Part shown: positions 34,431-45,285 of the stretch, one piece after another | How the letters are laid out: every line of letters starts with the position of its first letter | Numbering within the stretch: the first letter of the stretch is position 1 | Assembly: GCA_947095585.1 (NCBI GenBank) | Contig: OX352762.1 | Span: 120,186,930-120,250,929 of the forward strand | Direction of reading: 5' to 3' | Source of the DNA: Nephrocerus scutellatus | Lineage: Eukaryota; Arthropoda; Insecta; Diptera; Pipunculidae | Length of the DNA: 64,000 bases | Program-made: the position numbers and the translations under genes | The notes under the pieces: generated by a model | What the model was told of the DNA's origin: nothing | Databases searched by the model: none | What the model saw: the letters and a program-made list of their open reading frames with translations, nothing else

Positions 34431-36315
34431 CTTCTCTTTATGTCCTGTATCCCCTTATGGGTCCTAGGGCCTCTACTACGCCTACGCGCCATCGCGTGCG
34501 GTTCCTGGCAATGAGCTTCAGCTCTCTCCAACTCTTCCCCAATTGCCGTGCCTCCTCCTCAACTGTTCTGCGCCATGTATTTCTCGGACGACCCGTTCTT
34601 CTACCATCCTGAGATAACGGGTTCCATTGCATTGCGTAGTTTGCTATGGAACTGTCGCCTTTTCGGAGTGTATGACCAATCCACTGCCACTTCCGTCGTT
34701 GGATGGTTGTGCCTATTGGTTCCTGACCCGTTCTCTGGTAAAGATGTTCGTTTGAGATACGGTTAGGCCAGAAAACCCTTAAGATGTTCCGTAGGCACCT
34801 ATTTACAAATGTTTGTAATCTTTTTGTGATAGTAGCGGTCACCTTCCAAGTGCTGCACCCATACAACAGCACAGATTCAACATTTGAGCGGAACAGTCGC
34901 AGCTTGGTGTTTAAGCTGATCGCATTGCTTCGCCATATCATGGACATCATTCCAAACACCGATTTTGCTTTGCCGATTCGGTTGGCAATGTCCTGTTCGG
35001 TTCCACCTTCGGTCGAGACAATACTCCCAAGATATTGGAAACTCTCTACTCTCTCTACCGGCTGTCCAGCAATGTTAACATGAGTAACTGAGTTAGTGCC
35101 GAGGTTGATGATTTTGGTTTTGGCAGTATTAATCTTCAAACCCGCAACATTTGCCTCCCTCTCCACATTTGTTGTCATTTGGTGCAGCTCCATAATTCTA
35201 TGTGAGAGTAAACAAACGTCGTCAGCGTAATCCAGATGTTTGAGTTGAGATGTAAGAGTCCAACGAATTCCTCCGTTTCCAGTAGATAAAGCTGCGCGAA
35301 GTACATCGCTAATCACCAACAAAAAAAGTATCGGCGATAGAATGCAACCTTGTCGTACCCCACTTAGGATCTCGAATTCCTCTGACAGCTTTCCTCTATG
35401 CAGCACATGACATTTAGAGCCATCATAGGTTGCTTTAATAATAGCTATTAGTTTATCGGGTATACCTCTCCTGCGCAAGGCGAGCCAGATAAACTGTCTG
35501 TTGACACTGTCAAACGCCTTCTCAAAATCGATGAACAGCAGGTTCAGTGGTGACCGGAATTCAACGCACTGTTCAATAATGATCCGCAGGGTGTTTATGT
35601 GGTCTACACAGGAGGATCCAGTGCGGAAACCTGCTTGTTCGGCATCGAGTGTATCTTCCAGATGTTCCTTAATACGTTCAAGTACTACTTTGGCTATTAC
35701 TTTTGCAACTGCAGGGAGAACGCAAATGCCTCTCCAGTTTTCGCACTCCATAAGACTACCTTTTTTAGGGAGCTTGACAATCATTCCCTTCTTCCATTCT
35801 TCGGGGAAACTTTCTACCTCCCAAGCTCTCTCTACAAGAGGATATAAAAGCTCTGCTGATGTCGTTGGAGCTGCACGCAGAAGCTCTGCGGGTATACCAT
35901 CTAGTCCTACCGACTTGTTGTTCTTTAGTGCGTTAATCGCGGTAGCGATCTCGTCTTTACTGGGAGTTGAGGTGCGAATTCGGGAAATTGTTACTTCCGG
36001 CATTTCCGCTTGATTTAGGTGCATATCGTTAGCAAATACACGGTTAAGGACCGTAGAGAAATGCTCCTTCCATCGCTTGAGCTGATCCTCATCTGAAACT
36101 AGTACGGTACCATCTAGGCCTTTCACCGGATGTTGGCTAGAGCGGTGACCACCTGTCAGCTCTTTGGTGATTCTGTAAAAGGTTCTGCTATCGCACCGAC
36201 TCGCTGCTTCCTCTGCTTCTGAGGCCAGGTTGTTAATATAGTTACGCTTGTCACGTCTTACACTACGCTGCACCTCTCTCATTTTTCTTCGATACATGGA
36301 CTCTAGCTCGCTCCT
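34431..36315 (-). mobile_element. 5'-truncated RTE-like LINE with 13-bp target duplication
   Basis: Bounded by the direct repeat TTGGACATTGTTT at 34418-34430 and 36316-36328. The 3' end lies only 7 nt past the ORF stop and has no poly(A), as expected for RTE-like elements. The 5' end lacks the endonuclease, typical of incomplete target-primed reverse transcription. The open frame continues to the 5' boundary. It is the youngest-looking LINE in the window. Confidence 0.88.
34438..36297 (-). CDS. RTE-like LINE reverse transcriptase ORF, intact RT, 619 codons
   Basis: Codes for the RT and C-terminal part of a non-LTR polyprotein that copies its own RNA at a nicked chromosomal target. Domains: N-terminal basic linker (1-110), RT with LKNNKSVGLDGIPAELL (about 147), GFRTGSSCVDHINTL (about 224), LLFIDFEKAFDSVNR (about 252), GVRQGCILSPILF (about 316), YADDVCLLS (about 355) and FQYLGSIVS (about 420), then a C-terminal region with RRKWQWIGHTLRKG and GRPRNTWRR. 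No frameshift or stop. The AP-endonuclease is missing by 5' truncation, so this copy could not mobilise alone. The chosen ATG is merely the first Met; upstream codons are also open. Confidence 0.88.
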   Translation of the reverse strand: MYRRKMREVQRSVRRDKRNYINNLASEAEEAASRCDSRTFYRITKELTGGHRSSQHPVKGLDGTVLVSDEDQLKRWKEHFSTVLNRVFANDMHLNQAEMPEVTISRIRTSTPSKDEIATAINALKNNKSVGLDGIPAELLRAAPTTSAELLYPLVERAWEVESFPEEWKKGMIVKLPKKGSLMECENWRGICVLPAVAKVIAKVVLERIKEHLEDTLDAEQAGFRTGSSCVDHINTLRIIIEQCVEFRSPLNLLFIDFEKAFDSVNRQFIWLALRRRGIPDKLIAIIKATYDGSKCHVLHRGKLSEEFEILSGVRQGCILSPILFLLVISDVLRAALSTGNGGIRWTLTSQLKHLDYADDVCLLSHRIMELHQMTTNVEREANVAGLKINTAKTKIINLGTNSVTHVNIAGQPVERVESFQYLGSIVSTEGGTEQDIANRIGKAKSVFGMMSMIWRSNAISLNTKLRLFRSNVESVLLYGCSTWKVTATITKRLQTFVNRCLRNILRVFWPNRISNEHLYQRTGQEPIGTTIQRRKWQWIGHTLRKGDSSIANYAMQWNPLSQDGRRTGRPRNTWRRTVEEEARQLGKSWRELKLIARNRTRWRVGVVEALGPIRGYRT

Positions 36316-36612
36316 TTGGACATTGTTTGATTTCGTATATTAAGTATATTTTAATTCTTTTATCTTCAGATATTATACCCCTAATATAATTATTTTGTGT
36401 TAAAGTACCTTCGATGTCATAAGCTATTGAACACGATATCATTTAAAACTGTTACACGGAAAGGCTTTTTATGAGTTAATGCGCTTACCCCAATTTGCAT
36501 GACTTTTTTGTATAAATCGTGCAATAAGGAGTTAATATTGGTTTCGATATTGTCCCTATGTCTTTTTCAAACTACATATTCTTCAAGTAAACCTCTTCAA
36601 ATTTATAGTCAC

Positions 36613-37002
36613 TCAACATGATCCGATCTCCATTGACTTTGACTCAGTTGCCAGGATCCAGAATGAAATTCGCACTAAACAGTTTTTTTTTTGTGTAATG
36701 GCATTTCCGGTAATGACTCCGGGTTGTTGACTTGCCCAAGGGCGAGAATTTCGCCTATTAAGAAAGCCTCTGCGCAAGAAGTGGTCTTCATTGCTGAGGA
36801 TTATTTTGCGATGAAAATTGCGATCCTTTTTGTACATTTTTAGGGCCAAATCACGGAAGCAACGTTGCTGTATATGATCGTCCACATTCAGTTCATGGGT
36901 CGAACTGATTTTATAGGGATGTAGGCCCAAATAGTTGCACAAAATTCGCAATACACTGGTCACAGAGATACTGAAATTCTGAGATCGGTGCAGGATTGAC
37001 AA
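36613..37002 (-). mobile_element. mariner-like (rosa-type) transposase remnant
   Basis: 129 codons open with RSQNFSISVTSVLRILCNYL, LGLHPYKI, DDHIQQRCFRDLALKMY, and FHRKIILSNEDHFLRRGF followed by NRRNSRPWASQQP. This is the linker and first catalytic-Asp neighbourhood of the transposase; the catalytic Asp is preserved only as SNED. It breaks off after residue 100. No ITRs located. Confidence 0.7.
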
Positions 37003-37024
37003 ATTTGAGACCTCACTTCCGCTA

Positions 37025-37610
37025 TAATCCTGTTGTCACTGGCAAAAACTGTTGTCATCGGAGATACACATGTGTTTCAAATTTTAAGAAAATCAGGTTA
37101 GTTATAAAATAAATTTAATGGCTACACCTCAGGCCCCAGGGCCCGATCACTCCAAAAAATTAACAAAAAGTTTTGTTCATCAATGATACACGTGTGTTTA
37201 AAATTTGAAGAAAATGGGGTTTATTTTTAAAAAAATTCTATGGGCACAACTAGGACCTCAGGGCCCGATCATTCAAAAAATTTTACAAAAAGTTTTGTTT
37301 TGTTCTTTAGAGGTAATGTGTTTAAAGTTTGAAGAAGATCAGGCTAATTTTTAAAAAAATATATTGGTATACCACTCGGGCCGCTGGGCGCTGAGCCCAT
37401 TCACTCCAAAAATTTTACAAAAAGTTTGGTCTATCAGTGATACATATGTGTTTAAAAATTGAAGAAAATCGGGTAAAATTTGGGCATCCCTCGTGCCTAA
37501 ATTTTAACAAAATGTGTTGTCACCGGAAATACACATGTGTGCAAAATTTCAATAAAATCGTGCTTTGGGAAGTGGGTTAAAAATTGATCACAAGCCATCC
37601 AGCCACGGGC
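37025..37610. repeat. tandem array, about five units of about 115 bp
   Basis: Each unit has GTTGTC/TTGTTC, a GATACACATGTGTTT-like motif, an A-rich TTTGAAGAAAATCGGGTT block, and a CCTCAGGGCCCGATCA-like block. Units at about 37040, 37175, 37300, 37430 and 37520 diverge from each other. Single-unit relatives occur at 16985-17240 and 41070-41120. Not recognised as a named family. Confidence 0.65.
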
Positions 37611-40600
37611 ACGTGAAGTTAATATAGAAAACTTAAAAAAACGTCATCATGAAGGATTGGGTGGAAATTAACAAGACTCTGCCGTGATTGCCATCACTTT
37701 AGGATGAATTAATGGCAATCCTCATTAGACAGATCGATGTGGTGGTAATAATTCTCAGTATAGCGATAGTGATCAGAGATCGATCAAACTTAAATTCCGG
37801 CTGGATGGGTTCGGATGAAAGGCGCCTTTCAATACACCTTACATGGTCTGTACATGAATTTCTCGGCACGATCGCCTGTTCGTGCTGAGTTATTGTCTGA
37901 GTTTTGGAGACTGGGTGGCTCAATGCAGGTTCTAATGAGCACCATGACTAGTAGGTACTATCAGTACGCGTCTAGCACCATGGAATATACTGAGATATAA
38001 TTAAAAGAGACATCTATACAATGCTGTCTAGATAGATTGTCGATCCTGTGATGTACGCTGCACAGATCACTAACCATCAACTCCTCATGAATAATTGAAT
38101 AGATAGTCATCTTATTTAATTAGATTTACTAAGTCGCGTGTTTAATTCCTGGGAATTTAATATGAGGTGACAAATAGAAGAACGTTAAGGACAGTTCGTC
38201 ACCGAGACGATAGATTTTCATTTGCAGGAAAACACAACTTTCTTGTGGTTGAAGGCTTCCATCATCATCGATCCCTGGTTCAATGTCAATATGCCAGTGA
38301 ACGAACGAACGAACATGTCGCTTCCAGCATAATTCAATTAAAGCTTTCATTAGTTCTTCAAAGAAAAAATCCCGCGCAATGAAGTGGTGAAAGGACTGAA
38401 GTGCAGGAGCGCCAGCAGAAACCCTTAATGTCACTGTGTATGTTGATGTTGATTGCTGAACAAAAAACTTAATTATGGCATACGTGGGAAAACGGTGATG
38501 GCGTCTGTTTGAATGGGATGCGGAATGAAGTGCCCAGACAAAATAGGAATGACACACAAAGCTCTGGCTGTGGATACACGCCTTCAGGCAAACAGTCTGC
38601 TAAATTTTTGCACTGCACTGAAGTGTTGATTTAATGAATTGATAAGAAGTGGCTTGCCTCTGTGTGCACTTGCGGATGATTGCATCTCATCTGTGATACA
38701 CAATTGCTCTCTGCGGGCTTCAGACGAATGGAATGGGAATGGCGCATGACCGCCGCTCTCCCACATAAAACTGTCCATCAGGAAAAGATGCAATCGAAAG
38801 ATAATCATCTGCATGATGTCGAGAATAGAAACTCAATAGTCGGCAGTGCGTGCAGCTAGGAGGGAACTGAAATAAATTCAAATTTGAACTGAAATTACCA
38901 TCAAGATTAAGTCATTCCAACAGATCGTGAATGCAAATAGAATTTTAATGACCGGCAACGAGTATATGTTGGGTACACGGAAGAGCAAGAAGTATCCCTT
39001 GCATCGGTCTATGGGTGTGACCACAAGATGGAATCATTCCTGCTGGTCTTTGACAATCAGCGAGACGGCAAACTCGTTGTTAGACGCGTAATGTTATTCT
39101 CTGTGCACTAGAGACAGATTGCATGCAAATGTGCTGCTGGAAAATCGAAATTCCTGAATTAATTACAACAAAGAGTTGGGACAACAATGCAATCTGCAAA
39201 GGTGATTTATAGGTATATAGGTGGTCGTGGTCGGTCCCTTTTGTCAATAATTTGTTAGGCGTTGAAGGAATTTCCTCATTTCCTTTGGCATTTCTTTATT
39301 TGTCCAAACACCAAGGAAGATGCAATTCAGTATCTTTCTTATTCCCACAATACATAAATTTGTGTTAATCATTTTTGGCACAATCTTTTTAAAAAAAACA
39401 TAACAACAACAACGCAGCGCCACGCTCCATTCTCAGTCCAACAATTAATCATCGAAAATCGCTTTCATCAGTTTATCTCAGAGCATTATGAGTGTTCCTT
39501 CTGGCAAGCAGTAAGCGGTGCAACTACCGCTGGCATTTTGTTGAATCACTTTTGCGGTGATGGATAAAGTCAACAAGTCCGACGAATGCATATCTCCGAA
39601 TGACAAAGTGATTCTGTTTTTTTTTTTAGTTCTTCCATCTTTTTACAACGACGATGGCAGACCACGAAGTACAACCAACAAACTGATGGTTGCCAGAGTT
39701 AACACTTCATCGTGTCGCCTGTTTTTGGTATCAAGCTGCACGAGTGTTCCTTGCTGATGTGCCTGTCCACATTGAATTCATGAATTTCATTATCATTATT
39801 TTTACCTTTAGCCAAAGCAACACGGTAGTCCGCATTGGTTTGAGATTCATCTGCAATGCTGTGACTTTGAGAATTAATGAGCGGCGATTTAAGGTAAAAA
39901 TTAATTTTATGTTTTCGATGACATAACACGTTGTCATCGTCCATTAGAGTATTTGCCAATGCATTAAATGAGAGAAAGACACATCGTTGAAAAAATAGAT
40001 GGGAGCACAAAAAAGCGTTGAAGTAGAAATACGTCAAGTTCTGAGGATAATATACCACCAGCAGTATAACACAGAAAGAACAGAGCTCTGATGCACTACG
40101 TTGGGGGGTTTGTTGTTTCACTCTAACGCGGATAATGCAATCGTTAGTTCAGTGGAAAGGAAGGCTTCTCTTGTAATTGGCTGTTGTAAGAAAACTTCAT
40201 TTATTGCAATCCTCCTGCCAATCGATGAAAAATAAAAACTCTATTCCTTCCATGCTTTCCTTCCAACTACAAAGATGCTTCCAGTTGACAACTGGTCTGT
40301 CTAGACATGACAGAACACTCCGTGAGAATCTACTGGGTTGTAGCATTCATTTTACGTGAAGTGGAAAAAAATACGCCACTTAGCTTTAAACGAAGTCCAC
40401 TCAAGTGCTTCTGCCACGTGACTTTCATTTGATATCTACTACTACACGTCTCTGCCACAAAGAATCTCGCTTGCAATTTTTAAAGTTGTCATATTTCAAA
40501 CACTACATATTGCACATACGTATATGGAGGAAATCCTGAATCAACACAAAAGTCACGTATTTCATATTCAATGCTGAAACATGCGACATGATGCAGGGTT

Positions 40601-41224
40601 CATTAACAATATTGTCCACAGGCACCAAAAGTGAAACAAAATATTCCTGTGCTGCAACAATTCTACGTTTTCCGGGAGTTTTTATTTCAATTGTGTGGGT
40701 GATACTTTTCTTAAAGTTAACCACATTGCCGAACACCAACAACCAACAAAAAAACTTAATAACACTATACGCCTGCTGGGAGCATAAGCCAACATGTAAC
40801 TAACTAAACGGTTTACGACGAGAGGGCTATTAATTAGAATAAAAAGAGGCTTTGTTGCCTAGTCCAAAAAATTAGCTGCGCACGTGAATTTCCCCAAAAT
40901 GCCAAATTAGGAAAAATAGCAAAAAAGAACACAAATTACTAAAATAAAAAGTGTTCCATGGATACTTGCTTTTGCCATTAATCTCACAGTTTTTTGGGGC
41001 GGTGTATTTTCTTCAACAAATGTGAACCTATAATAGGTTTATATATGAGCTGTGCAATGTAAATTCATGTCCATTCTCTAATTGAAGATATAGACGTGTG
41101 CAAATTTAAATAAAATCGGGTTAATTTTAAAAAGAAAAAACGTGAGTGCTGGGACTCATTTTATTACATAAGTATTATGATTTCGATGAAAATAAATTTG
41201 ATAACGATAATTTATATAAAGCTC
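37611..41224. other. 3.6 kb with no recognised gene or TE
   Basis: Contains short ORFs (up to 142 codons at 38129-38557 minus and 140 at 39699-40121 minus) without domains or convincing splice sites. It is the least TE-like stretch in the window; may hold non-coding or regulatory sequence. A minor relative of the GATACACATGTG repeat is at 41070-41120. Confidence 0.5.
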
Positions 41225-41590
41225 CTCATTAAGACCACCCTTAACAAACACCTCAAAAACTCCCTCAGAATCCCCGCAAGACGACATGCTACTCAAGACC
41301 GTTTCAAAATCCTTTCAAAACCACCTCAAAACCCCCTCTAGACCCCACTTAAAACTCCCCCAACCCTACCCCAACAGGGCATCGTCAAGACCCTATTCAA
41401 GACCGCCTCAAACTATCCTTACCACCCCCTTACCAACTTAAGACCTACACAATATCCTTTAAAATCTTCCTCAAGACCCTTTAAAGACATCCTCAAGACC
41501 TGACTCAATATCGCCGCAAAACCTCCTCAGGTTCCTCCCTCAAGACCCTTTCAAAACCACTTCAACACCACAAAAGGACAGTTTAAATTT
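41225..41590. repeat. C/A-rich degenerate tandem repeat with CTCAAGACC units
   Basis: Repeated CTCAAGACC, CTCAAAACC and CCCTCAAGACCC units, the reverse complement of the array at 25850-26540. Strong strand asymmetry over about 365 bp. Confidence 0.65.
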
Positions 41591-41624
41591 TTAAGGAAAG
41601 TGTTGTCACCGGAGAGCTAAGACT

Positions 41625-42760
41625 ATATTAACAGTTCTTCTAAAAGCATGTCTGTGCCTGAAGCATATCCTCTGATACTGGAAAGTTTCTGAGGTAACAA
41701 TGATCCCTAAGCCAGGCAAGTATTCGCACGAAATGTCATCATACAAGCCTATCTCCTTACTACCCATCTTTTCAAAAAATTTCGAAAATAAAGAGACTTA
41801 AATGTGGGCGCCATGGCTCAGTGGTTAAGAGCATGGACTTGTGAGCAGAAGGTTCATGGTTCGAAGCCCAGTAACACCAAAAGTATTTTTCACGGAGTCC
41901 CACCTCTCGCGCAAGTCTGAGAAACGTCCCAGAGTAATAAGTTGTCACAGAAAGCCTTTCAATTCGCCGTTCGGATCCGGCATTAAATTGGGACCTACAA
42001 TTTCATTCCATTCCATTTGTGTGAAAAAATATACATGCTCAACACAAATGGTTGCGAGAAGCTAGGCCTTGGACCGCAATGGTCTGTCGCGCCGAATATT
42101 ATTATAAAGAGACTTAAGCTATTTATAAATAGTGAGAATATGATCTCACTCATCAATTCGGCTTTAGAGACCAACATTCTACTAGCAAGTACATAGAATC
42201 ATCAACATTGTTGAAAAACTACTAGAAAAGAAAATTATATGTTCTTCAATATTCCTGGACGTCGCTAAAGCGTTCGATAAAGTGTGGAATGAAGGCCTAC
42301 TATATAAGCTCAAAACTCTTTTTCCGAGAGAATATTCTACAACTTTAGAATCTTATCTTACTGATAGATATTTCCGGGTAAAACAAAAAGATGCATATTC
42401 TGCGTAGAAAGCGATTAAAGCCGGTGTTCCCCAAGAAAGCATACTAGGCCGGACAATGTATATTCTCTTTACAAATGACAGGGCAACCTTTTCGAATTGC
42501 ACACTTGCTACGTTTGCTGATGACATTAAGACCAGTATGGGCATACGGCATTTAACTGTGGGGGTGTGCTGCTAAAAATAACTTAGAAATATTTAAGTGC
42601 ATCCAAAACAAAGTATTAAGATGCATCGTAAATGCTCCATGGTACAAAGATTTGTTAAAAGCAAAGTTATTACACTCGATATTTCCACGCCTTTTGACAG
42701 ATTCTGGAATCAAGATCTTTTATCGATGATGTGCGTTTATCTATTTGATGAAACAATACT
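41625..42760 (+). mobile_element. degenerate jockey-like LINE, interrupted by a SINE
   Basis: Readings: VTMIPKPGKYSHEMSSYKPISLLPIFS (41695-41770), then the SINE insertion, then KRLKLFINSENMISLINSALE, CSSIFLDVAKAFDKVWNEGLLYKLKTLFP (42240-42325), YLTDRYFRVK, AIKAGVPQESILG, FADDIKTSMG (42515) and IQNKVLRCIVNAPWY (42600). Near 42660 a second short LINE piece (VKSKVITLDISTPFDRFWNQDLL) follows. Confidence 0.8.
41802..42103 (+). mobile_element. tRNA-derived SINE copy (302 bp) with 14-bp target duplication
   Basis: The best-preserved copy. It starts ATGTGGGCGCCATGGCTCAG, has B box-like GGTTCATGGTTCGAAGCCC at 41851, a body with CAATTCGCCGTTCGGATCC, CACAAATGGTTGCGAGAAGC and GGTCTGTCGCGCCGAA, and ends in TATTATT. 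It is flanked by ATAAAGAGACTTAA at 41788-41801 and 42104-42117, the LINE sequence it split. Confidence 0.9.
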
Positions 42761-43608
42761 TGTATGAGTTAGTAGCTTTGCTAAGCGCTGGTATTATTTA
42801 GGGCTCTGGTTTGTCTCTGACACTCTTTATCCTTTTTATTTAATTTGTTACTTTTTATCATATTTATTTTTCACCGACGACAGCACCTTCAACGTTTAAT
42901 ATAACATCACATTTTAATCGTTTGATTGATTAATATATGGTCTTAATTTTTAGTCACATGCATTGTTTCTGAGTTCTCAGAACTTTTGTTGGTTTTCTAC
43001 AGTAGCGTATGAGATAAAACAGCAGTGGGTTCATAATATCTGTTATAGATGATAGAAGAGATAGTGATCATATCTAGTATCTGATACAGATAGAGCAGTG
43101 CTCAGTGGAAAGCATTTTAAAATTTAGAAAGTTTCGGTAGAAAAAGCCGGTACAGACGAGAATTGTTTACTCGTATCTATAAAATCGCTTTAAATTTAAG
43201 AGCGCTTGATATTTCTACCGGTAGAAAGATTTTTTGCAAGATGTCAGGGTTAATCGTCTTTTCCTCGGGGGTAGGAGTGCTTTACTCAATTTTCATGAGT
43301 TCCGTTCCTAAGTCAAATGAGTTTTTCTTTAGTTTTTGATGAAGTACAAGTATCTTACTCGTATGTACTATGGATAACATTTATACTTTGTATCAATAGC
43401 TTCATTCTGAATTTTGTTAAAATGTTTTGAAGCAAAACTTAATTCTTAAAATATATAATAGTGCAAAAGCTAAATCATTCTAACGCTCGCTTAATGGTAA
43501 TTTTCCACTTCAGCAGAGCTCTGCATCAAAGCTACAAATAATTCTACTTAACTCTTCCACTCAACCAGCTGTTCAGCTTTGCCATCATTTCTTACGTTTT
43601 ACCTTAAG
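42761..43608. other. no gene recognised; left flank of the endogenous retrovirus
   Basis: AT-rich with no ORF or repeat of note. TAAG at 43605-43608 is the left copy of the provirus target duplication. Confidence 0.5.
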
Positions 43609-44171
43609 TGTTGTGACCACACACAACTCCTTAGACATGTGCTACGCACATTTCATAATATCCTTCCTTTCCCAAACATGTGCTATGCACATTTCCTATT
43701 TTTTCTAATGTTACATTATCCATAATGTAACATTACCCATTTTTCCAATAACCCAAATCCATTATCCTAAATCCGACGACCCACCGCGGCGTCTACAATT
43801 CCTATTATTCTAAATCCGACGACCCACCGCGGCGTCTTCAATCTATCCTTTTTTTCCCAAATCCTAAATCGGATACCGACGACCCACCGCGGCGTCTACA
43901 TTTTCTATTGTCAATTGCATTCTCGCATTCGCTTGTTCGTACAACGACTGCGAGAATGGTGATGCGTAAACATGCAGGTCAACAGAACGGTTCAGTTTGA
44001 CCTGCACTAAAAAATCAAGTCAAAGGCATGGAGGAAGAAATGGAACGATGGATGAGGCAGTCAATTTCAAACATCCGATTAGGCAAGTTGCCTAGCGGTC
44101 AGATCATTAAACACTTTATATAAACTAATCCATCTGTGTTTTATTTTTCGATATATTACCACGACCCAACA
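43609..44171 (+). repeat. 5' LTR, 563 bp
   Basis: TGTTGTGACC...CGACCCAACA. It contains two copies of ACATGTGCTA(C/T)GCACATTT, a palindrome at 43709-43732, three copies of CGACGACCCACCGCGGCGTC starting at 43774, 43817 and 43877, perfect 10-bp stems at 43918/43949 and 43973/43997, and a TATATAAA-like box near 44117. Confidence 0.95.
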
Positions 44172-44173
44172 TT

Positions 44174-44192
44174 TGGTGGCAGCGGTGGGATT
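44174..44192 (+). other. primer binding site, tRNA-Leu type
   Basis: TGGTGGCAGCGGTGGGATT begins 2 nt after the LTR. It is complementary to the 3' end (with CCA) that I recall for fly tRNA-Leu of the AAG type, which would prime minus-strand DNA synthesis. Confidence 0.7.
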
Positions 44193-44461
44193 ACTAGGTA
44201 AAGCATCTGCCTAGTATCCCGATTTTTTTTTTCTTTTTTTTAATGTTTTTAAACGCGAATTGTGATTAGTGAGACAACAAAATTAAATGTGTGATTGTGT
44301 CGTAGTAAAATTTTATAATCCGTGGTTTTTATATATGCGTAATTAAAGCTGTTTTTAAATATGCAATGAGCTTTCCATAATTTCTCAACGTTCGAGATTA
44401 TTTATAACTTTTCACGATGAATAATTTGTGCCGAATTTTTTTTTGAATACAAAGAAAGCAC

Positions 44462-44737
44462 ATGGCAAATACCATGTTTTTCCATAACTACGGAAATCAG
44501 AATTACGAAGACAATACTACGCTAAATTCAACCATGATTTGCGATCTACCAACCATAACCACATCCGACAAGCTAAAGCAAGCGAGACTGAACACCGATG
44601 CAGTAGCTACAGTAATAGCAACAACAATGGCCCGGAAATTCATCAATCAATATCATCAATTGTCATCAACATCATTACCAGCATCCAGCACATCACAGAG
44701 GGCAACATCCAACAACAACAAAAACATGAATTTGTAA
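44462..44737 (+). CDS. leader ORF, 91 codons, role uncertain
   Basis: It lies in the 1.1-kb leader between primer site and gag. It starts ATG at 44462, is rich in Asn/Thr/Ser/Gln, has no known domain, and stops TAA at 44735-44737. The last codons overlap a donor-like TTT|GTAAGA at 44733/44734. It may be an upstream ORF or the first exon of a spliced env mRNA; see the finding on splicing. Confidence 0.4.
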   Translation: MANTMFFHNYGNQNYEDNTTLNSTMICDLPTITTSDKLKQARLNTDAVATVIATTMARKFINQYHQLSSTSLPASSTSQRATSNNNKNMNL

Positions 44738-45285
44738 GAATTCTATTTTCTTTTTTTTTCTTAAACTTTATGAATTTTTATTTAAAAAATATTTCAATCT
44801 TTATCTAATTTAAAATATATAAAAAGACAAATAAAATCTTATAAAAGATGAACTGAAGGAAGTCAAAGAAAAAAAATTAAGAGTTTATTTCTATAGTAGT
44901 TAACCATTTCCTAACACATATCTTATGTGCTAAATAAAAAAGTTCACTTATAAATATTTTTCTATCCATGTCCAAAACATATATTTCATGTAAAAAAAAA
45001 AGTTTGAACACAATTAACCGAAACGATAACAAAATCTTTACAAAAATTCAAATAAATATACATATAGAAATTTTTTAGTAAAACATAAGTATTCACGAAT
45101 GAGGCAAACATAACAAAAGAGACTTTCCCTTATTCTAAACCCATCAAATCCAACCCCTTTTCTCCGAATTTTTTTTTATTTTATGGTAGTAATTGATTTC
45201 CGAAGTTCCGAGAGAAGACTCAAAGTTAATTGACAATCCGATAGTAGTTAAAGCTCCCCAAGTATCTTTAGATAAGAAATTAAAA

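Noticed and set aside
38129..38557. 142-codon minus-strand ORF
   Set aside because: No domain, no convincing splice sites, low-complexity His/Ser composition; probably chance.
41820..41872. tRNA gene-like sequence with A and B boxes
   Set aside because: It is the 5' part of a repeated SINE with target duplication; the cloverleaf is degenerate and it recurs in other copies.
43773..43897. CRISPR-like direct repeats with spacers (three 20-bp repeats)
   Set aside because: They are inside a retroviral LTR, are repeated in the other LTR, and the genome is eukaryotic.
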